DNA of 64,000 nt from the NCBI RefSeq assembly GCF_001642475.1, contig NW_019173958.1, forward strand, positions 248,001 through 312,000. The letters are read 5' to 3'. The translations under genes and the position numbers were made by a program. The DNA is from Fonsecaea monophora (Eukaryota > Ascomycota > Eurotiomycetes > Chaetothyriales > Herpotrichiellaceae). Shown piece after piece: positions 32,584 to 42,678 of this stretch (position 1 is its first letter; each line of letters begins with the position of its first letter). The notes under the pieces are model-generated. The model was not told the origin of the DNA, did no database searches, and saw nothing but the letters and a program-made list of their open reading frames with translations.

Positions 32584-33140
32584 GAGGGGCGTGTGGTCAA
32601 GCCTCTCGCCCTCGAGCGAAACAGTGCGTCTTTTTACGTAGAGACTGTCGAGGCAGAAGGAGAAGGATGACGATGAAAGGATGGCATCCCAGTCCCCTCT
32701 CCCCTTTTCCTATTTCAGGATCACCATACGGGAGGTAAATCTCGCAATGTGGATTGGGGAAGAGTTGGTAAGCAGCAACAATGGAATGTCTGGGGGGCGG
32801 CCAGGGTGTCGTGTCGGAAAATCTTTGTTCCGAACCCCTTTTTGGTCATATCTAGAGAGAAAGAGAGAGACAGAGAGAACTCGATTGATCTATGCGTAAA
32901 AGTCCATGGATGGATGCATTATGAAAAGCAGCGATCACTATGAAAGCACCACCACACTTGCTCTGCTATCTCCAACGCGTAGACTTGCGTGGTAGGGCCA
33001 CCCCAAGACACCACCCCCTGATAAACCTGGCACACCAACAAATGCTGTCAGCGATCCTTACAGTGTCGTCTATTTAGCAGCCGTTTCACCCTATCTTCAA
33101 ACACTTGCCTCTTTGGTCTTCACTACACATTCCGCGCCGT
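32584..33140. other. Intergenic/promoter region of GPI8
   Basis: A purine-rich run (AGAGAGAAAGAGAGAGACAGAGAG) near 32853-32878 is the only feature seen. No gene. Confidence 0.5.
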
Positions 33141-34385
33141 TCAAAACTTCAATCTGTCATAGGGAGGTGCCACTTCGAAGGAAAATCCGAGTTCAGCGAT
33201 GCAGCCTTGTCGGTCGATGATTCGATTCTCTGCTGTGGGGTAGCCAGAGAAAAGCCAGTCTTGAAGACATCCACAGAGCGTCTCGAAGGATTCCAACGGC
33301 ATCTCTATCGGATATCGCGTCTCATCGACTCCCACCATGTGATCCTTGTGGTGACCGCGAAGGAACAGCCGCAGCTTGAAGGGAGCCCGCGTGCCCTCCC
33401 TGCCCGGTCCGGTGGATTCCGGGCTCGTGTTGTGTACGGTTTGGACTTTGTGCATAGCTCTGACAAAGTCACGTATACCGCCACAAGTCTCATAAACCCA
33501 GTCCGCTGCGCTGCTGGGCAGCCGAAACCTCCATGGGATCTTGGTATTCATCGAGTCTCTGAATGCACTCGCATCCCGAGAACCAGTACTACTACTAGCG
33601 GGGATGCGGTAATCCACGTGCACAATGATATCCAGCGTTGACAAGGAGCGGTGAGAGCCGGCCTGAAAGATGAGGAATTGGCCAATCTGCTCGAGGTAAA
33701 GTTCCAGCTTCTTTTTTTCCCCAGGTCCGTATAACTCCACGTGTATGTTCAGATGCCTCATGTTCTTGAACGCCGTTGTGAAGGCACCGAACGCGGTATT
33801 TCCGGGAAGTTGCATTTTTGGTATATAGACAAGCATAGGCCCTTCTAGCGAGGCCATCACTGGGCGACCACCGTTTAAGGACCCATTTCTGAAAGTCTGT
33901 GTAGGCGATGCATTTCGCAGGTTCTCAAATGTCAAGCCGTGGAAATTGACTGTCATGGTGAAGACATGCTTCTCGGGGAGTCTCTGGACGTGGCTGTGGA
34001 ATCGTCTGCACGAGGCTGCAAGGCCCGCAAGGCCAGTGCTTCGTCGCTCCTTGGGAACGGATGGGGCCGCCCATGCAAATTCAGGCCTGAAGTTCGTAAA
34101 ATATTGATTTGGATTCCGGCGGACGGAGTCTGCGAATCGCTCCGTATCGCCCTCGAGCCCTTCGACACCTTTAAACTTCCACATGGCTTCAACTTTTGCG
34201 GGAATTAGGGTCCTCTTGTCCTCACCAGCTTGGAACAGCGTCGGTCTGGAGCCATGATCGAACAAGAGATATTCACAGATGTGAGCGAGGATCTCATTCG
34301 GCAAATCCGTGAGTTGTTTAGGACGATGAATGGGTGGCTCGGCGGGTTTGGGGTCCATGACCGCAGGTTGGTCTGCTCTATCCAT
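33141..34385 (-). CDS. F-box-like fungal protein
   Basis: A single exon of 414 residues from the ATG at 34385 (MDRADQPAVMDP); a second in-frame Met at 34358 is possible. Upstream in-frame sequence starts only at a TTG. Residues about 22-45 read LTDLPNEILAHICEYLLF, a typical F-box first helix. The rest has fungal F-box-protein character: a GLAGLAASCRRFHSHVQRLP segment, a MRHLNIHVELYGP strand and a LSTLDIIVHVDY strand. No LRR or WD repeats are seen. Such proteins usually recruit substrates to SCF ubiquitin ligases through Skp1; in fungi many belong to expanded families of unknown target. The F-box call rests on a short motif; the gene itself is well supported. Confidence 0.8.
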   Translation of the reverse strand: MDRADQPAVMDPKPAEPPIHRPKQLTDLPNEILAHICEYLLFDHGSRPTLFQAGEDKRTLIPAKVEAMWKFKGVEGLEGDTERFADSVRRNPNQYFTNFRPEFAWAAPSVPKERRSTGLAGLAASCRRFHSHVQRLPEKHVFTMTVNFHGLTFENLRNASPTQTFRNGSLNGGRPVMASLEGPMLVYIPKMQLPGNTAFGAFTTAFKNMRHLNIHVELYGPGEKKKLELYLEQIGQFLIFQAGSHRSLSTLDIIVHVDYRIPASSSTGSRDASAFRDSMNTKIPWRFRLPSSAADWVYETCGGIRDFVRAMHKVQTVHNTSPESTGPGREGTRAPFKLRLFLRGHHKDHMVGVDETRYPIEMPLESFETLCGCLQDWLFSGYPTAENRIIDRQGCIAELGFSFEVAPPYDRLKF

Positions 34386-35060
34386 CAAGCACTGCTGACA
34401 AGGTTGAAGAGGACAGCTTCTCAAGAGATTGAGGAGATTTTTGAAAAGAGGATGAACCGATCAAGGGAAGTCTGAAGGCTCTTATGGCAGAGCAGAGGCA
34501 GAGGCAGAGAGTTGGGGCGTTGTGAAGTGAAATGAAACAGGTCCAATTTCACTCACTTATATTACTGACAGAGGACGCCACGGCACTTGAATGACCCACA
34601 GACAGGGCAGTAGATTCAACAACGGTCAAGGATGTGATTGTGAATGAAAATTGAAACAAAGCGGCTCAAGACAATCTGGGGGCAAAACAAAGCAAGAAAC
34701 AGAATTGCAATCCCCTCGAGGATGCGGCGAAATGACCAGGTTTTTGCAAAGACAAACTTTTTGTTCCAATAACTCAGGGTATCTGTGGTAGGTAGTGTTG
34801 ATGTCAACAAGCCAGGTGACTGGTTTTTTGCTCACACAATGGCTCTTTCGTCTTGTTAATACAGGGGTGCTGGGTTCCTTCTCTCCACTGAGAAAGCGCC
34901 CGTCAAAACCAACAAAGGACATGGGGTGTGAAAGAATGGTCATGATGATGGCAAGCTCACAGGCTTTATCTCGTGCCAGGCTTGAACATAACTGTCATTA
35001 AGCGTCCCCTTTCGCGCACAATGAAAACTTGCTTCCTCCCGGCGAGAGAGGTTATGTTTG
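34386..35060. other. Intergenic region, no recognised gene
   Basis: Holds the promoter of the F-box gene and the 3' flank of the fasciclin gene. A small (GGCAGA)n-like repeat lies near 34483-34506. Confidence 0.5.
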
Positions 35061-36640
35061 CTAGTAGCGAGCCTGGAATCCCAGGTGTCGCGGAGGTGTG
35101 CCTTGGATGGTCACACTGATCCGACTCCTCTCGTTGCCGTCGATTTCGTAAGGAGAGGGCGGCTTCGGTGGCGCCTGGATCTCGAAGACTTGAGTTCTGG
35201 GGGCGTCCCTCACATTGGCACTTGTCGCGTCGAGCGCTTTCGTTTCCAGCTCATATCTCGGAGGAGGGTCCCTCGGGTTTCCTCCTGCCATTTCTACCAG
35301 CCGTCGACGGCGTCTCGTTCGAATGTATAATGCGACAATCAAGGCTCCTCCAAGGATCAGGGCGCCGATGCCGATGCCGATGCCCGCACCAGCAGCTGTG
35401 CTGAGTCCCTTGGACGCAGGTTTAGTAGATGGAGGAGCGGTGGTGAGAGGCGCTTGTCCCGTAGTATTGGGGTTGAGAGGGCTAGACACAAAGCACCAGT
35501 AGTTAGACCTTTGCAAATCGCAGGTATGTGGATCGGACCTGGTTCTCACCTGTCAAGTATCTGCAACACGCCATTAGAGGTGAGATAGTCCCTCGCCTTA
35601 ATGAGAGCCGCGTCGACATAGAACTGACTATCCACCTCGGTCATGGAAGCGGATATCTTCTCCAGCGTGGGAATCTTGGTGTTGTTCTTGAACTCCGACG
35701 AGTATATCACCGGGCCTTGAGAGATGCTGTATTCCAAGATGGAGTAGAGGTCGGTTTGCGAGAGACCATCCCATCCAGTGAATCCAGCCGAGAATCTCGT
35801 CGAATTGGGCGCAAAGATGGTGAGATCCGACAGCGAGTTCACAATCTAGACGTCCTTGTTAGCCTATACGGGCCGTTTTCAGAGGCGATGGCGCCTCGTT
35901 AGCAACCTGGCACCCGGTCACTTACCTCGACTGCGGGCGAACTGGGCTTGAGGAAGCCTCCTATGCTCATCAACGCCACCAGATCCGTCAATCCGACCTT
36001 TGTGGCGGTTGCCGGAAATGACAGCGGAATTGTGAGCACCGAGTCGATTATGTGGATGAGGCCTCCCAGATAGAAGATGTCCTTGGTCAGTCAGCATCGT
36101 CGTCGATTGATATTGGGTATCGAAACAACCTACAGCCTCGACGACATGAGATTCGGCCTTCACCCCACTCACGACCGCGGGCTGATTGTTCAGGGCAGTC
36201 AATTCCACCACCTGGCCGCCCGTGACATTGGTGTAGTTGGGATGGGTCAGCAGGGTAGGCACAAATAGTGGCTGTAGGCCAAACGAGGCCGACGGATGAG
36301 TTCCATGGACGATGTGGTATTCGAGCAACGCCCGGACGGCATCGGTATTGTTGGCCAAGTCTGGATTCTCATCACCAAAGGCGGCCAGAGCTTGATCATT
36401 GGGAATGAGAACTGCGAGACGACTTAGTCTGGATCATGAACAACGAGAGGTCCGGGTCTTCAAACCACTGAATGTCCCTTGATTCAAAGTATCGACCAGA
36501 TCTGTAAACTGCTCCAAGAGTCCGACGAAGGTGGAAATCCCAGACTGTTGCTGCAAGATGGTGAGAACATCTTGACTGGCCGCAAAACAACAGGCCACCA
36601 GGCTCAGCGTGGCGTATGCTACCCGGAGCAGCATCATCAT
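35061..36640 (-). CDS. Fasciclin (FAS1) domain type I membrane protein, five exons
   Basis: Exons: 36640-36466, 36411-36134, 36081-35926, 35845-35550, 35481-35061. All four introns (54, 52, 80 and 68 bp) have GT-AG ends and keep frame, giving 441 residues. A signal peptide (about 1-20, VAYATLSLVACCFA) is followed by two FAS1 domains. The first shows TFSVLIPNDQALAAF and GGLIHIIDSVLTIP; the second shows DLTIFAPNSTRF and a matching C-terminal FAS1 block ending with SNGVLQILD. Then come a Pro/Thr-rich stalk, a Gly/Ile/Leu transmembrane helix (about 330-355) with an Arg-rich stop-transfer, and a cytoplasmic tail. FAS1 domains mediate cell-surface adhesion; a fungal cell-surface or vacuolar-membrane role is likely. 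Several Asn-X-Ser/Thr sites suggest glycosylation. The start Met follows a short leader; three consecutive Met codons are present. Confidence 0.88.
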
Positions 36641-38396
36641 GGTACATTTGCAGAGCACTGGCAGAGGGCAAGAAACATGACTCTACGGAAAACGCCAGCG
36701 GCATGGATATATGAAGTGGGCTCGAATGAGGATGGAGACCTTTATTATTTGACGGCCACGCATGGCCACGCCAGTTCGTAGGCTCCACGACGGAGCTCCA
36801 TAGGTGAGCCGTGTTGCTGCCGATACTCTTGAGACGCGGTCTTCAGGAGATTGTTTGAGACGCAAGACAACGCCCGAATGGTTCGAGGGCTAAGGAGATG
36901 CCAAAGAGGGAGAACATGGGTTAAGGTTTTCGCTTACAGCGTTGGGAATGGTGGGCAGACAAACGAGGGGGCCTGACGACGAATTTGATTCCTCGTACGG
37001 AGGGGAAGTGCCGATGTGATGGATGCTTGAGAATATCGGGGGCCAACGAGCAAGGGATCTGACCGAGACGAGACTCTTCTCTGTACCGAGTAAGGACGCC
37101 ATTCATGCAGGAGGTTTGTTTGTTGCTGAGGCCCTACTGCCCATGAAATCCCTGTCCAGAATGTCCTTCTTAGCCCGTGTTTCAGCTGATGGACTAGTGC
37201 CCGTCCTGCAAGGCACCATCGATGGTGTCGACATAATACTGGATGATTTCCCGCCGGCGCAGCGCCATGCAGCTTGGTGGCGTCCAAGTGGCCGTTGAAG
37301 GGTTCCAGGTGACAAGCCAAAACCATGCAGTAGAACAAAGTCAACCTGACAACTTTTGATGAATAGTCTGAATCCTTCCACTCGTGGGCGTGGAAAGTCG
37401 CCGTGCCCAACGCAGTGTTTCCGTACGCGTTCACCGTGTTCGTCTCCAGCACAGGATATTCAAAGACAATTGAATCATTGCCACAAAAAGTAAAGGTAAA
37501 AGAAAGGACGATCGACAGAACTGGCCCCGTTGATGTGCTAGGCAAAGAGAAATCTCGCTTTTCCCGAGAGTTTTGTACCTGAAAACCTTCCAGCGTTTGG
37601 CGAGGACTTGCAATTTCGCCTTCGGCGATATCAGCTTCATTATTTGCGGGCGAAGAAGGAAACAACAATAATGAGTCCTCGGTATCTCGATTGTCGTTGA
37701 CAGTAAATATGTAATACTCGTACTCCGTACAAATGAGGCGTCTGTGGTCTCTTTTCACCCCCATCTCTGCAGGTACTGATTGATCTGAGCGCCGCACCTT
37801 GTTTACCCGTGCGCCATGACAAGCCAGCCGTTGCTGATCATGCTGGGGGTGGCAGCTCCTCGCTGCATTCGAGAAGGTTGCCCCTTTTGAGCCGACATAC
37901 ACCAGTAATAGAGGGTGGAAGACGATCATGGCGACAGAACAAGGAAAGGAAATTGAGGCGTTTGGAAAATCATCATCAAAACATGCTCCGCACAACTAGA
38001 TTATATCAATATACGAGTAGACGACGCAGTAAGGCTCCTACTACAGCCCTATAATGAACGATGGATGCACAGAACCAGTTTTCTTCATCTTGTCTGGAAG
38101 GACAATGCCCCTTTTGAGGAGCCATCTGTGCTTGAATACCCGATTTGGGCAACATTCAGCCTTGTCGCCCAACGCCACCATCACCACGAACACCAACACC
38201 AACACCAATATCGCCAACTGGTCAACTTGCTTACTCTTTGTATCCATCAATCTAACCCACTGTAATAATATCCAGTGCCCGTCCAGGGACCAAAGTGGCT
38301 ATAATCCACTCTTGTTGGGTCTGTCAATGACTTCCCAAACAAAGTGACATAAACTACTAACCTCAACGTGGATCGTCCTTCTCTCTCTCTTTCTCG
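36641..38396. other. Intergenic stretch with one doubtful frame
   Basis: Contains the upstream region of the fasciclin gene, a doubtful minus-strand frame (listed) and, at about 38172-38204, an AACACC-type short tandem repeat ahead of the deacetylase gene. Confidence 0.45.
36934..37929 (-). CDS. Doubtful hypothetical ORF, possibly a mis-spliced or decayed gene
   Basis: A minus-strand frame of 331 codons is open from an ATG at 37929. The central part (around 37380-37580) looks protein-like, with NAYGNTALGTATFHAHEWKD. After that point the frame becomes rich in His, Arg and Cys and unlike real protein. A different minus-strand frame over the same region reads LRRREIIQYYVDTIDGALQD and then stops. 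This suggests an intron or frameshift near 37300-37380 rather than one continuous exon. No family recognised. Treat the coordinates as the limits of the frame, not as a finished model. Confidence 0.25.
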   Translation of the reverse strand: MIVFHPLLLVYVGSKGATFSNAARSCHPQHDQQRLACHGARVNKVRRSDQSVPAEMGVKRDHRRLICTEYEYYIFTVNDNRDTEDSLLLFPSSPANNEADIAEGEIASPRQTLEGFQVQNSREKRDFSLPSTSTGPVLSIVLSFTFTFCGNDSIVFEYPVLETNTVNAYGNTALGTATFHAHEWKDSDYSSKVVRLTLFYCMVLACHLEPFNGHLDATKLHGAAPAGNHPVLCRHHRWCLAGRALVHQLKHGLRRTFWTGISWAVGPQQQTNLLHEWRPYSVQRRVSSRSDPLLVGPRYSQASITSALPLRTRNQIRRQAPSFVCPPFPTL

Positions 38397-39185
38397 ATGA
38401 CGAAACTCGCCATCATCATCACCATCATCTTGACCGTCTTCGGTCTTGCAATCTTGTCCCTGGTCTGCATGCTCTACAAACCACCAGATTGGCTAATATG
38501 TTGGGTCCAGAAGCGCTACCCGACCGTGCTGTTCCACGTCCCCACGACCAAAAAGATCGTGGCCCTCACCATCGACGATGGACCCTCGTCGCACACGCGA
38601 GGGATCCAGCGCCTCCTCAAGGCCCACGGTGTCACGGCCACGTTCTTCCTCATCGGGTCACACATTCCGGGGCGCGAGGACCTTCTTAGGGAATTGCTCC
38701 GGGACGGTCACGAGTTGGCCAACCACGCCATGTTCGACGAGATGTCGGTGCGCGTTCCGGCCGCAGAGCTTACGCGACAGATCGAAACGGTAGAGAGGCA
38801 GATTGCGGAGATCTACGCCACCACCAGCGCCACGGCAGACGCAGATGCCGGGGCGCCTGCTGTGACGCAGCAGCAGAAACAGCCCAGATATTTCCGGCCC
38901 GGCAGCGGCTTCTTCACCACCAAAATGCTCGCCCTCCTGGCACAGCCGCATCTAAACCACCGGCTGATTCTGGGCAGCGTCTATCCCTGGGACGCCCAGA
39001 TTCCGTGGCCGAGGTTGAACGCGTGGCATATCCTGAGCAGTCTAACGCCAGGCGCCACTATCGTCGTTCATGACCGAGCGTGGACGGCGCCCATGCTGAG
39101 AATAGTCCTGCCAGAAATGACGAGACGAGGGTGGAGGGTAGGGACTGTCACGGACCTGCTAGGCCCTTCGATCAATGGCGGCTAG
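38397..39185 (+). CDS. Polysaccharide deacetylase (CE4/NodB-type), membrane-anchored
   Basis: A single exon of 262 residues. Residues about 4-27 are a hydrophobic signal anchor, so the catalytic domain probably faces the secretory lumen or cell wall. NodB motifs are present: motif 1 VALTIDDGPS (Asp60, Asp61), motif 2 HELANHAMFDE (His110), motif 3 RYFRPGSGFF, motif 4 YPWDAQI and motif 5 LTPGATIVVHD (His225). CE4 enzymes remove N- or O-acetyl groups from chitin or related polymers using a metal. The second metal-binding His usual in motif 2 (HxxxH) is Asp114 here (see findings). An Ala/Thr/Gln-rich loop (about 141-163) is inserted before motif 3. The gene is intronless and GC-rich. The substrate is unknown. 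Confidence 0.88.
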   Translation: MTKLAIIITIILTVFGLAILSLVCMLYKPPDWLICWVQKRYPTVLFHVPTTKKIVALTIDDGPSSHTRGIQRLLKAHGVTATFFLIGSHIPGREDLLRELLRDGHELANHAMFDEMSVRVPAAELTRQIETVERQIAEIYATTSATADADAGAPAVTQQQKQPRYFRPGSGFFTTKMLALLAQPHLNHRLILGSVYPWDAQIPWPRLNAWHILSSLTPGATIVVHDRAWTAPMLRIVLPEMTRRGWRVGTVTDLLGPSINGG

Positions 39186-39597
39186 GACTGTAAGAGAGGA
39201 GACGATAAGGGAGCATAATTCAACAGAGGGAACAGCCAGCCTTCCAAGGGGATGTCATGACCATTTCTTTCGCAACCTAAACAGATTGTATCCCTCACGC
39301 GCCTTGTATGACTATGTACCTTGAGACAGGGTCCCCCATCGCCATGCAGAGAGAAATCCAACAAACTCGCGTCGAGCATTCAAAAAAGCACCCGGGCTTC
39401 ACCTTTTCCATCTTAAGAGCTCCCCCCAGCAAAGCACTCTGCAAATCATCATCTTTCATCCCCATCCGAGGTCGTAACATGAGCCATCAAACTTGCCATA
39501 CATGCTCAAAGAACGGAGGCCTAAACCAAGGTGTGTACCCTCATACCCTCCAATGTACTCGGTTGACGTCCACAACCACATCCTGTATTGCCGTATA
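39186..39597. other. Intergenic region between convergent genes
   Basis: Shared 3' flank of the deacetylase and CDC45. Nothing recognised. Confidence 0.5.
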
Positions 39598-42126
39598 TCA
39601 CCGTCCAACAACAGCCTTCAGACTTAAACCTTCCAAAAACCCCGCAAGGTCCTCCTTCTTCACCTCGACAATGCAGTGATCAAACGAATCAATCTTGACG
39701 CGTGCATTAGTCTCCTCGACAACTTCTTGAAAAGCAATACCAAAACGATTGTGGCCGTATCCTCTCTTCCGTTTCCTTTCTTGTTCAGCCTCGTCTTCTT
39801 GCTCGTCATCCGATTCCGAATCAGGCTCCGATTCGGATTCTGTCTCATCTTCATCCGCATCAGAGTCGTCGCCGAGTAGTTCTCTTTGGGCATTCCGTGC
39901 GGCTCTCTTCTCTTCTCTGATCTTTCTCTTTTTCTCCCTTTCTTCTTCCCTTTTCTTTTTGCGCTCCTCCTTCTCCTTTCTACTTTCGATATCTTCACCG
40001 CCACCGATCCCTCCGCCCGTGCCTACAACAACATACGTCCCTCTTGCCTCGTCCAAAGCTGCAAGGACCAATGGGGTTGGTGGTTCTGTGCCGGTTTTGT
40101 CCCGCTCACTCACCGCAATCGCCTCACCGACCCATAACGCTAATTTTACCAATGCCCCGGGACTGTTCGCAAAAAGTACCAAGTCAGGTCCTTCTTTGAC
40201 AACGCCCATACGAAACGCACGCAAATGGCGGATCTGGTGTTTCATAAGCAAGGAAGAGCCTGTGCGGAGGATTGATCGTAGCAGATGCTGCGCTGCTGGA
40301 ATGGCGGCGATGAGATGAGTAGGGTGGTTTGGTGCGAGAGCGTCGTACGCAGCGAAGAAGCGTGGCAGAAGCGTTTCTGAACGCTCCGGGATGTCATCGG
40401 CGGCGTTCGTTTGTTGCGAAGACGCCGCATATGATGTCGATGAAGTCGACACTGCCGAGGATGTGGGGGTGTTGTTTGTGCCGACATCGAGTATTGCTCC
40501 TAGAATGACGCCCACGTCGACGGCAGAGAGTTGGGCTTTCCAGCCCCAAGAGCGGATGAAACCCCATCCTTCTTGTTCGTATGCTGCTCGCCCGGACCCG
40601 GAGGGCACAAGATCGTCAAGACCATAAACACCAGCATATTTCAGCAGGCGGTCCCGGAGAGTCTTCTTCAAATCCATGTCCATGTGGGTATATGTCTGTT
40701 TGCACTGGGTCAAGGATACCCCCATCTTCGCAAGGAGTTTGTGAAGTCGCTTGATGCCGGACTCGTTCCAGACATGTAATCGAGACGCAAGATAAGGCGA
40801 ATGCAGCATGCTGTCGTACAGAGACCAATGCCTCAACAAGAGAAACCGCGGGTCTGGTGTCAGTCGAATGGACGTGTCGCTAGGTGAACCTGTGCTACCA
40901 CTACTAGGAGATATTGAAGGCGATTGGTCTGCAGGTGGGGGATTCAAGCGTCTGACCTCGTCGCGGAGAAGAGCATATGTCTGAGAAGATCGTGTAGTCC
41001 GCCATCCTCTATGGTGCTCATGCGAGACGGTCACTGTTCTCGAGACGGATGTTCCTAGGCCAGTAGATGTGTGGCCAGACAGCTCGAGTGATGTGACACC
41101 AATGATGGCAAGCCACAAGATGTCGTTATCTTCGCGTCCTAGATCTGATGCCAGAGAATAAGCTAGTGTAGACACTGGCTCAGAGTAAGAAGTGCCCAGA
41201 CTGTTGTATTGCCGGAGCACCGTTTCATGTTCTTCCCGTAACTTTCGTAACCGTCGACGTAGCTGTACTGCTGTTTGCGGTTTCGGCGATTGTGCTTTGG
41301 ACACTGGGGATACTGGCTGGGAGGACGAAGGACTCCTGCTTCGGGGTGACGCGATAGATGATCCCGAGTTGCTCCTCCGCCGTTGGCGTGGCCTCTCTTC
41401 ATCTTCTTCGCTGTCCTCGTCTTCGTTATCGCGGTCAGACCAGGATTTTCGTTTTCTCGACGAGGCACTGTCTTGAGTTTCATCGTCCTCTTCCTGTTCG
41501 TCGTCACCGTCACTGTCATCTCCGTCGACTTGAGGCATTTCAGCTAGTGCACAATACGCGTTTCTTTCCGTTTCCAGGTCGCCTGCAATATCTCCATCAT
41601 CGAAGACAATAATACCGCCCTTTCCGGGCTTGTAAGACTTTTGAATGCAACCCTTCTCCACCCCACGCACGCGTGGTCTCAGCTCGTTGACGACGTCGCC
41701 TGATGGCGCCTCAATCGGCTGCCCGCCAAAGACGTTGTCCAGGTTATATGGTCTTCTTGCATCCAGAACCCATACTTCAACCCCACACATGGTCTCATTC
41801 GACTCTTCGTCCTCCAGGCCTAGAAGAGCTCCCAGGTCAACTAGGCCTCCAACACCGAGACAAATGACCAGTCCACCACTACCACCTTCGGTGGTTTTCA
41901 TGGGCCGCACCAGTTCTTCGCCAGCTCTGGACAGGTCTGAATATCCCGAGACCGGCTGTATTTTGTGAGGGATGTAGTCGCGCTTGAGAAGCGCCGTGAG
42001 GATGCGACACGCGCATAACGAATCAGGTTCGAGGGCAACCAGTAGCAGGACAGGAGGAGAGAGTGGGTGGTGGGAGCGGATGAGGTTTGTGTAGAGCTGT
42101 GAGATCAAGGGACGCGGGAGGTACAT
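39598..42126 (-). CDS. CDC45: DNA replication initiation factor Cdc45
   Basis: A single exon of 842 residues. The ATG at 42126 gives MYLPRPLISQLYTNL, the usual fungal Cdc45 start; the upstream in-frame extension begins at TTG. The conserved N-terminal RecJ-like fold is clear: LLLVALEPDSLCACRIL, RDYIPHKIQPVSGY, GGLVICLGVGGLVDL and VWVLDARRPYNL. An acidic low-complexity linker follows. The core contains a long helical region and QIRHLRAFRMGVVKEGPDL. The end reads GHNRFGIAFQEVVEETNARV and LAGFLEGLSL. Cdc45 is the subunit of the CMG helicase (Cdc45-Mcm2-7-GINS) that loads at origins and travels with forks. Just before the C-terminal block there is a highly charged Lys/Arg/Glu then Asp/Glu/Ser insertion of about 80 residues. 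An MCB element lies about 260 bp upstream. Very confident. Confidence 0.95.
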   Translation of the reverse strand: MYLPRPLISQLYTNLIRSHHPLSPPVLLLVALEPDSLCACRILTALLKRDYIPHKIQPVSGYSDLSRAGEELVRPMKTTEGGSGGLVICLGVGGLVDLGALLGLEDEESNETMCGVEVWVLDARRPYNLDNVFGGQPIEAPSGDVVNELRPRVRGVEKGCIQKSYKPGKGGIIVFDDGDIAGDLETERNAYCALAEMPQVDGDDSDGDDEQEEDDETQDSASSRKRKSWSDRDNEDEDSEEDEERPRQRRRSNSGSSIASPRSRSPSSSQPVSPVSKAQSPKPQTAVQLRRRLRKLREEHETVLRQYNSLGTSYSEPVSTLAYSLASDLGREDNDILWLAIIGVTSLELSGHTSTGLGTSVSRTVTVSHEHHRGWRTTRSSQTYALLRDEVRRLNPPPADQSPSISPSSGSTGSPSDTSIRLTPDPRFLLLRHWSLYDSMLHSPYLASRLHVWNESGIKRLHKLLAKMGVSLTQCKQTYTHMDMDLKKTLRDRLLKYAGVYGLDDLVPSGSGRAAYEQEGWGFIRSWGWKAQLSAVDVGVILGAILDVGTNNTPTSSAVSTSSTSYAASSQQTNAADDIPERSETLLPRFFAAYDALAPNHPTHLIAAIPAAQHLLRSILRTGSSLLMKHQIRHLRAFRMGVVKEGPDLVLFANSPGALVKLALWVGEAIAVSERDKTGTEPPTPLVLAALDEARGTYVVVGTGGGIGGGEDIESRKEKEERKKKREEEREKKRKIREEKRAARNAQRELLGDDSDADEDETESESEPDSESDDEQEDEAEQERKRKRGYGHNRFGIAFQEVVEETNARVKIDSFDHCIVEVKKEDLAGFLEGLSLKAVVGR

Positions 42127-42678
42127 GGCAGGACTTGAGTCGCGAGCAAGACTGGTCGGTGTTTGGCAGTTGTATTCCGGGGCATTACGAGGAGGAATCA
42201 GAAAAACATGATAGGTGATGTCGTTATTGGAAGCATGTCCTATAGAGTAATGATCAATATCCAACTGTGATCGTTAACTTGCGTGTGGGTGCTGTCTGCG
42301 GGTGGGTGGGTGTAGGTATGTGTGTTGTATGCTCGAGTTTTGTGAGGTGTGGGTGTTCCAGCGGATTTAGTTGGTGTCGCGTGTAAAGACGCGTTCCCCG
42401 AGTTTGTTGCTAATAACGTCATGGCGGATTCCCAGTGCCAAGTCAGACCCGCCTGGCCGCCAAGCCACTCATTGCACTGGATATTGCCAGGAAGTGGTAC
42501 TGTACCTCGTAGATATCAACATCACTCTAAACAAAGACTACAAAAACAGAAGCAAACAAAATGTCGATTGAATAAGTACAAAACCCGGCAATACATCTTG
42601 GTACAGACACCCGCATATCCCACAAGATGCCCGCAAGAAAAGAACAAAAAGGCTTCACTATCCCTCAGATCTGCATGC
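42127..42678. other. CDC45 promoter region and 3' flank of the SGNH gene
   Basis: Contains the MCB-type ACGCGT listed separately and a GT-rich run near 42285-42350. No gene. Confidence 0.5.
42389..42394. promoter_or_regulatory. MluI cell-cycle box (ACGCGT) upstream of CDC45
   Basis: ACGCGT occurs 263 bp upstream of the CDC45 ATG within AAAGACGCGTTCC. MBF (Mbp1-Swi6 type) binds ACGCGT to drive G1/S expression of replication genes in ascomycetes. A 6-bp match can occur by chance; the match with gene function makes it plausible. Confidence 0.4.
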
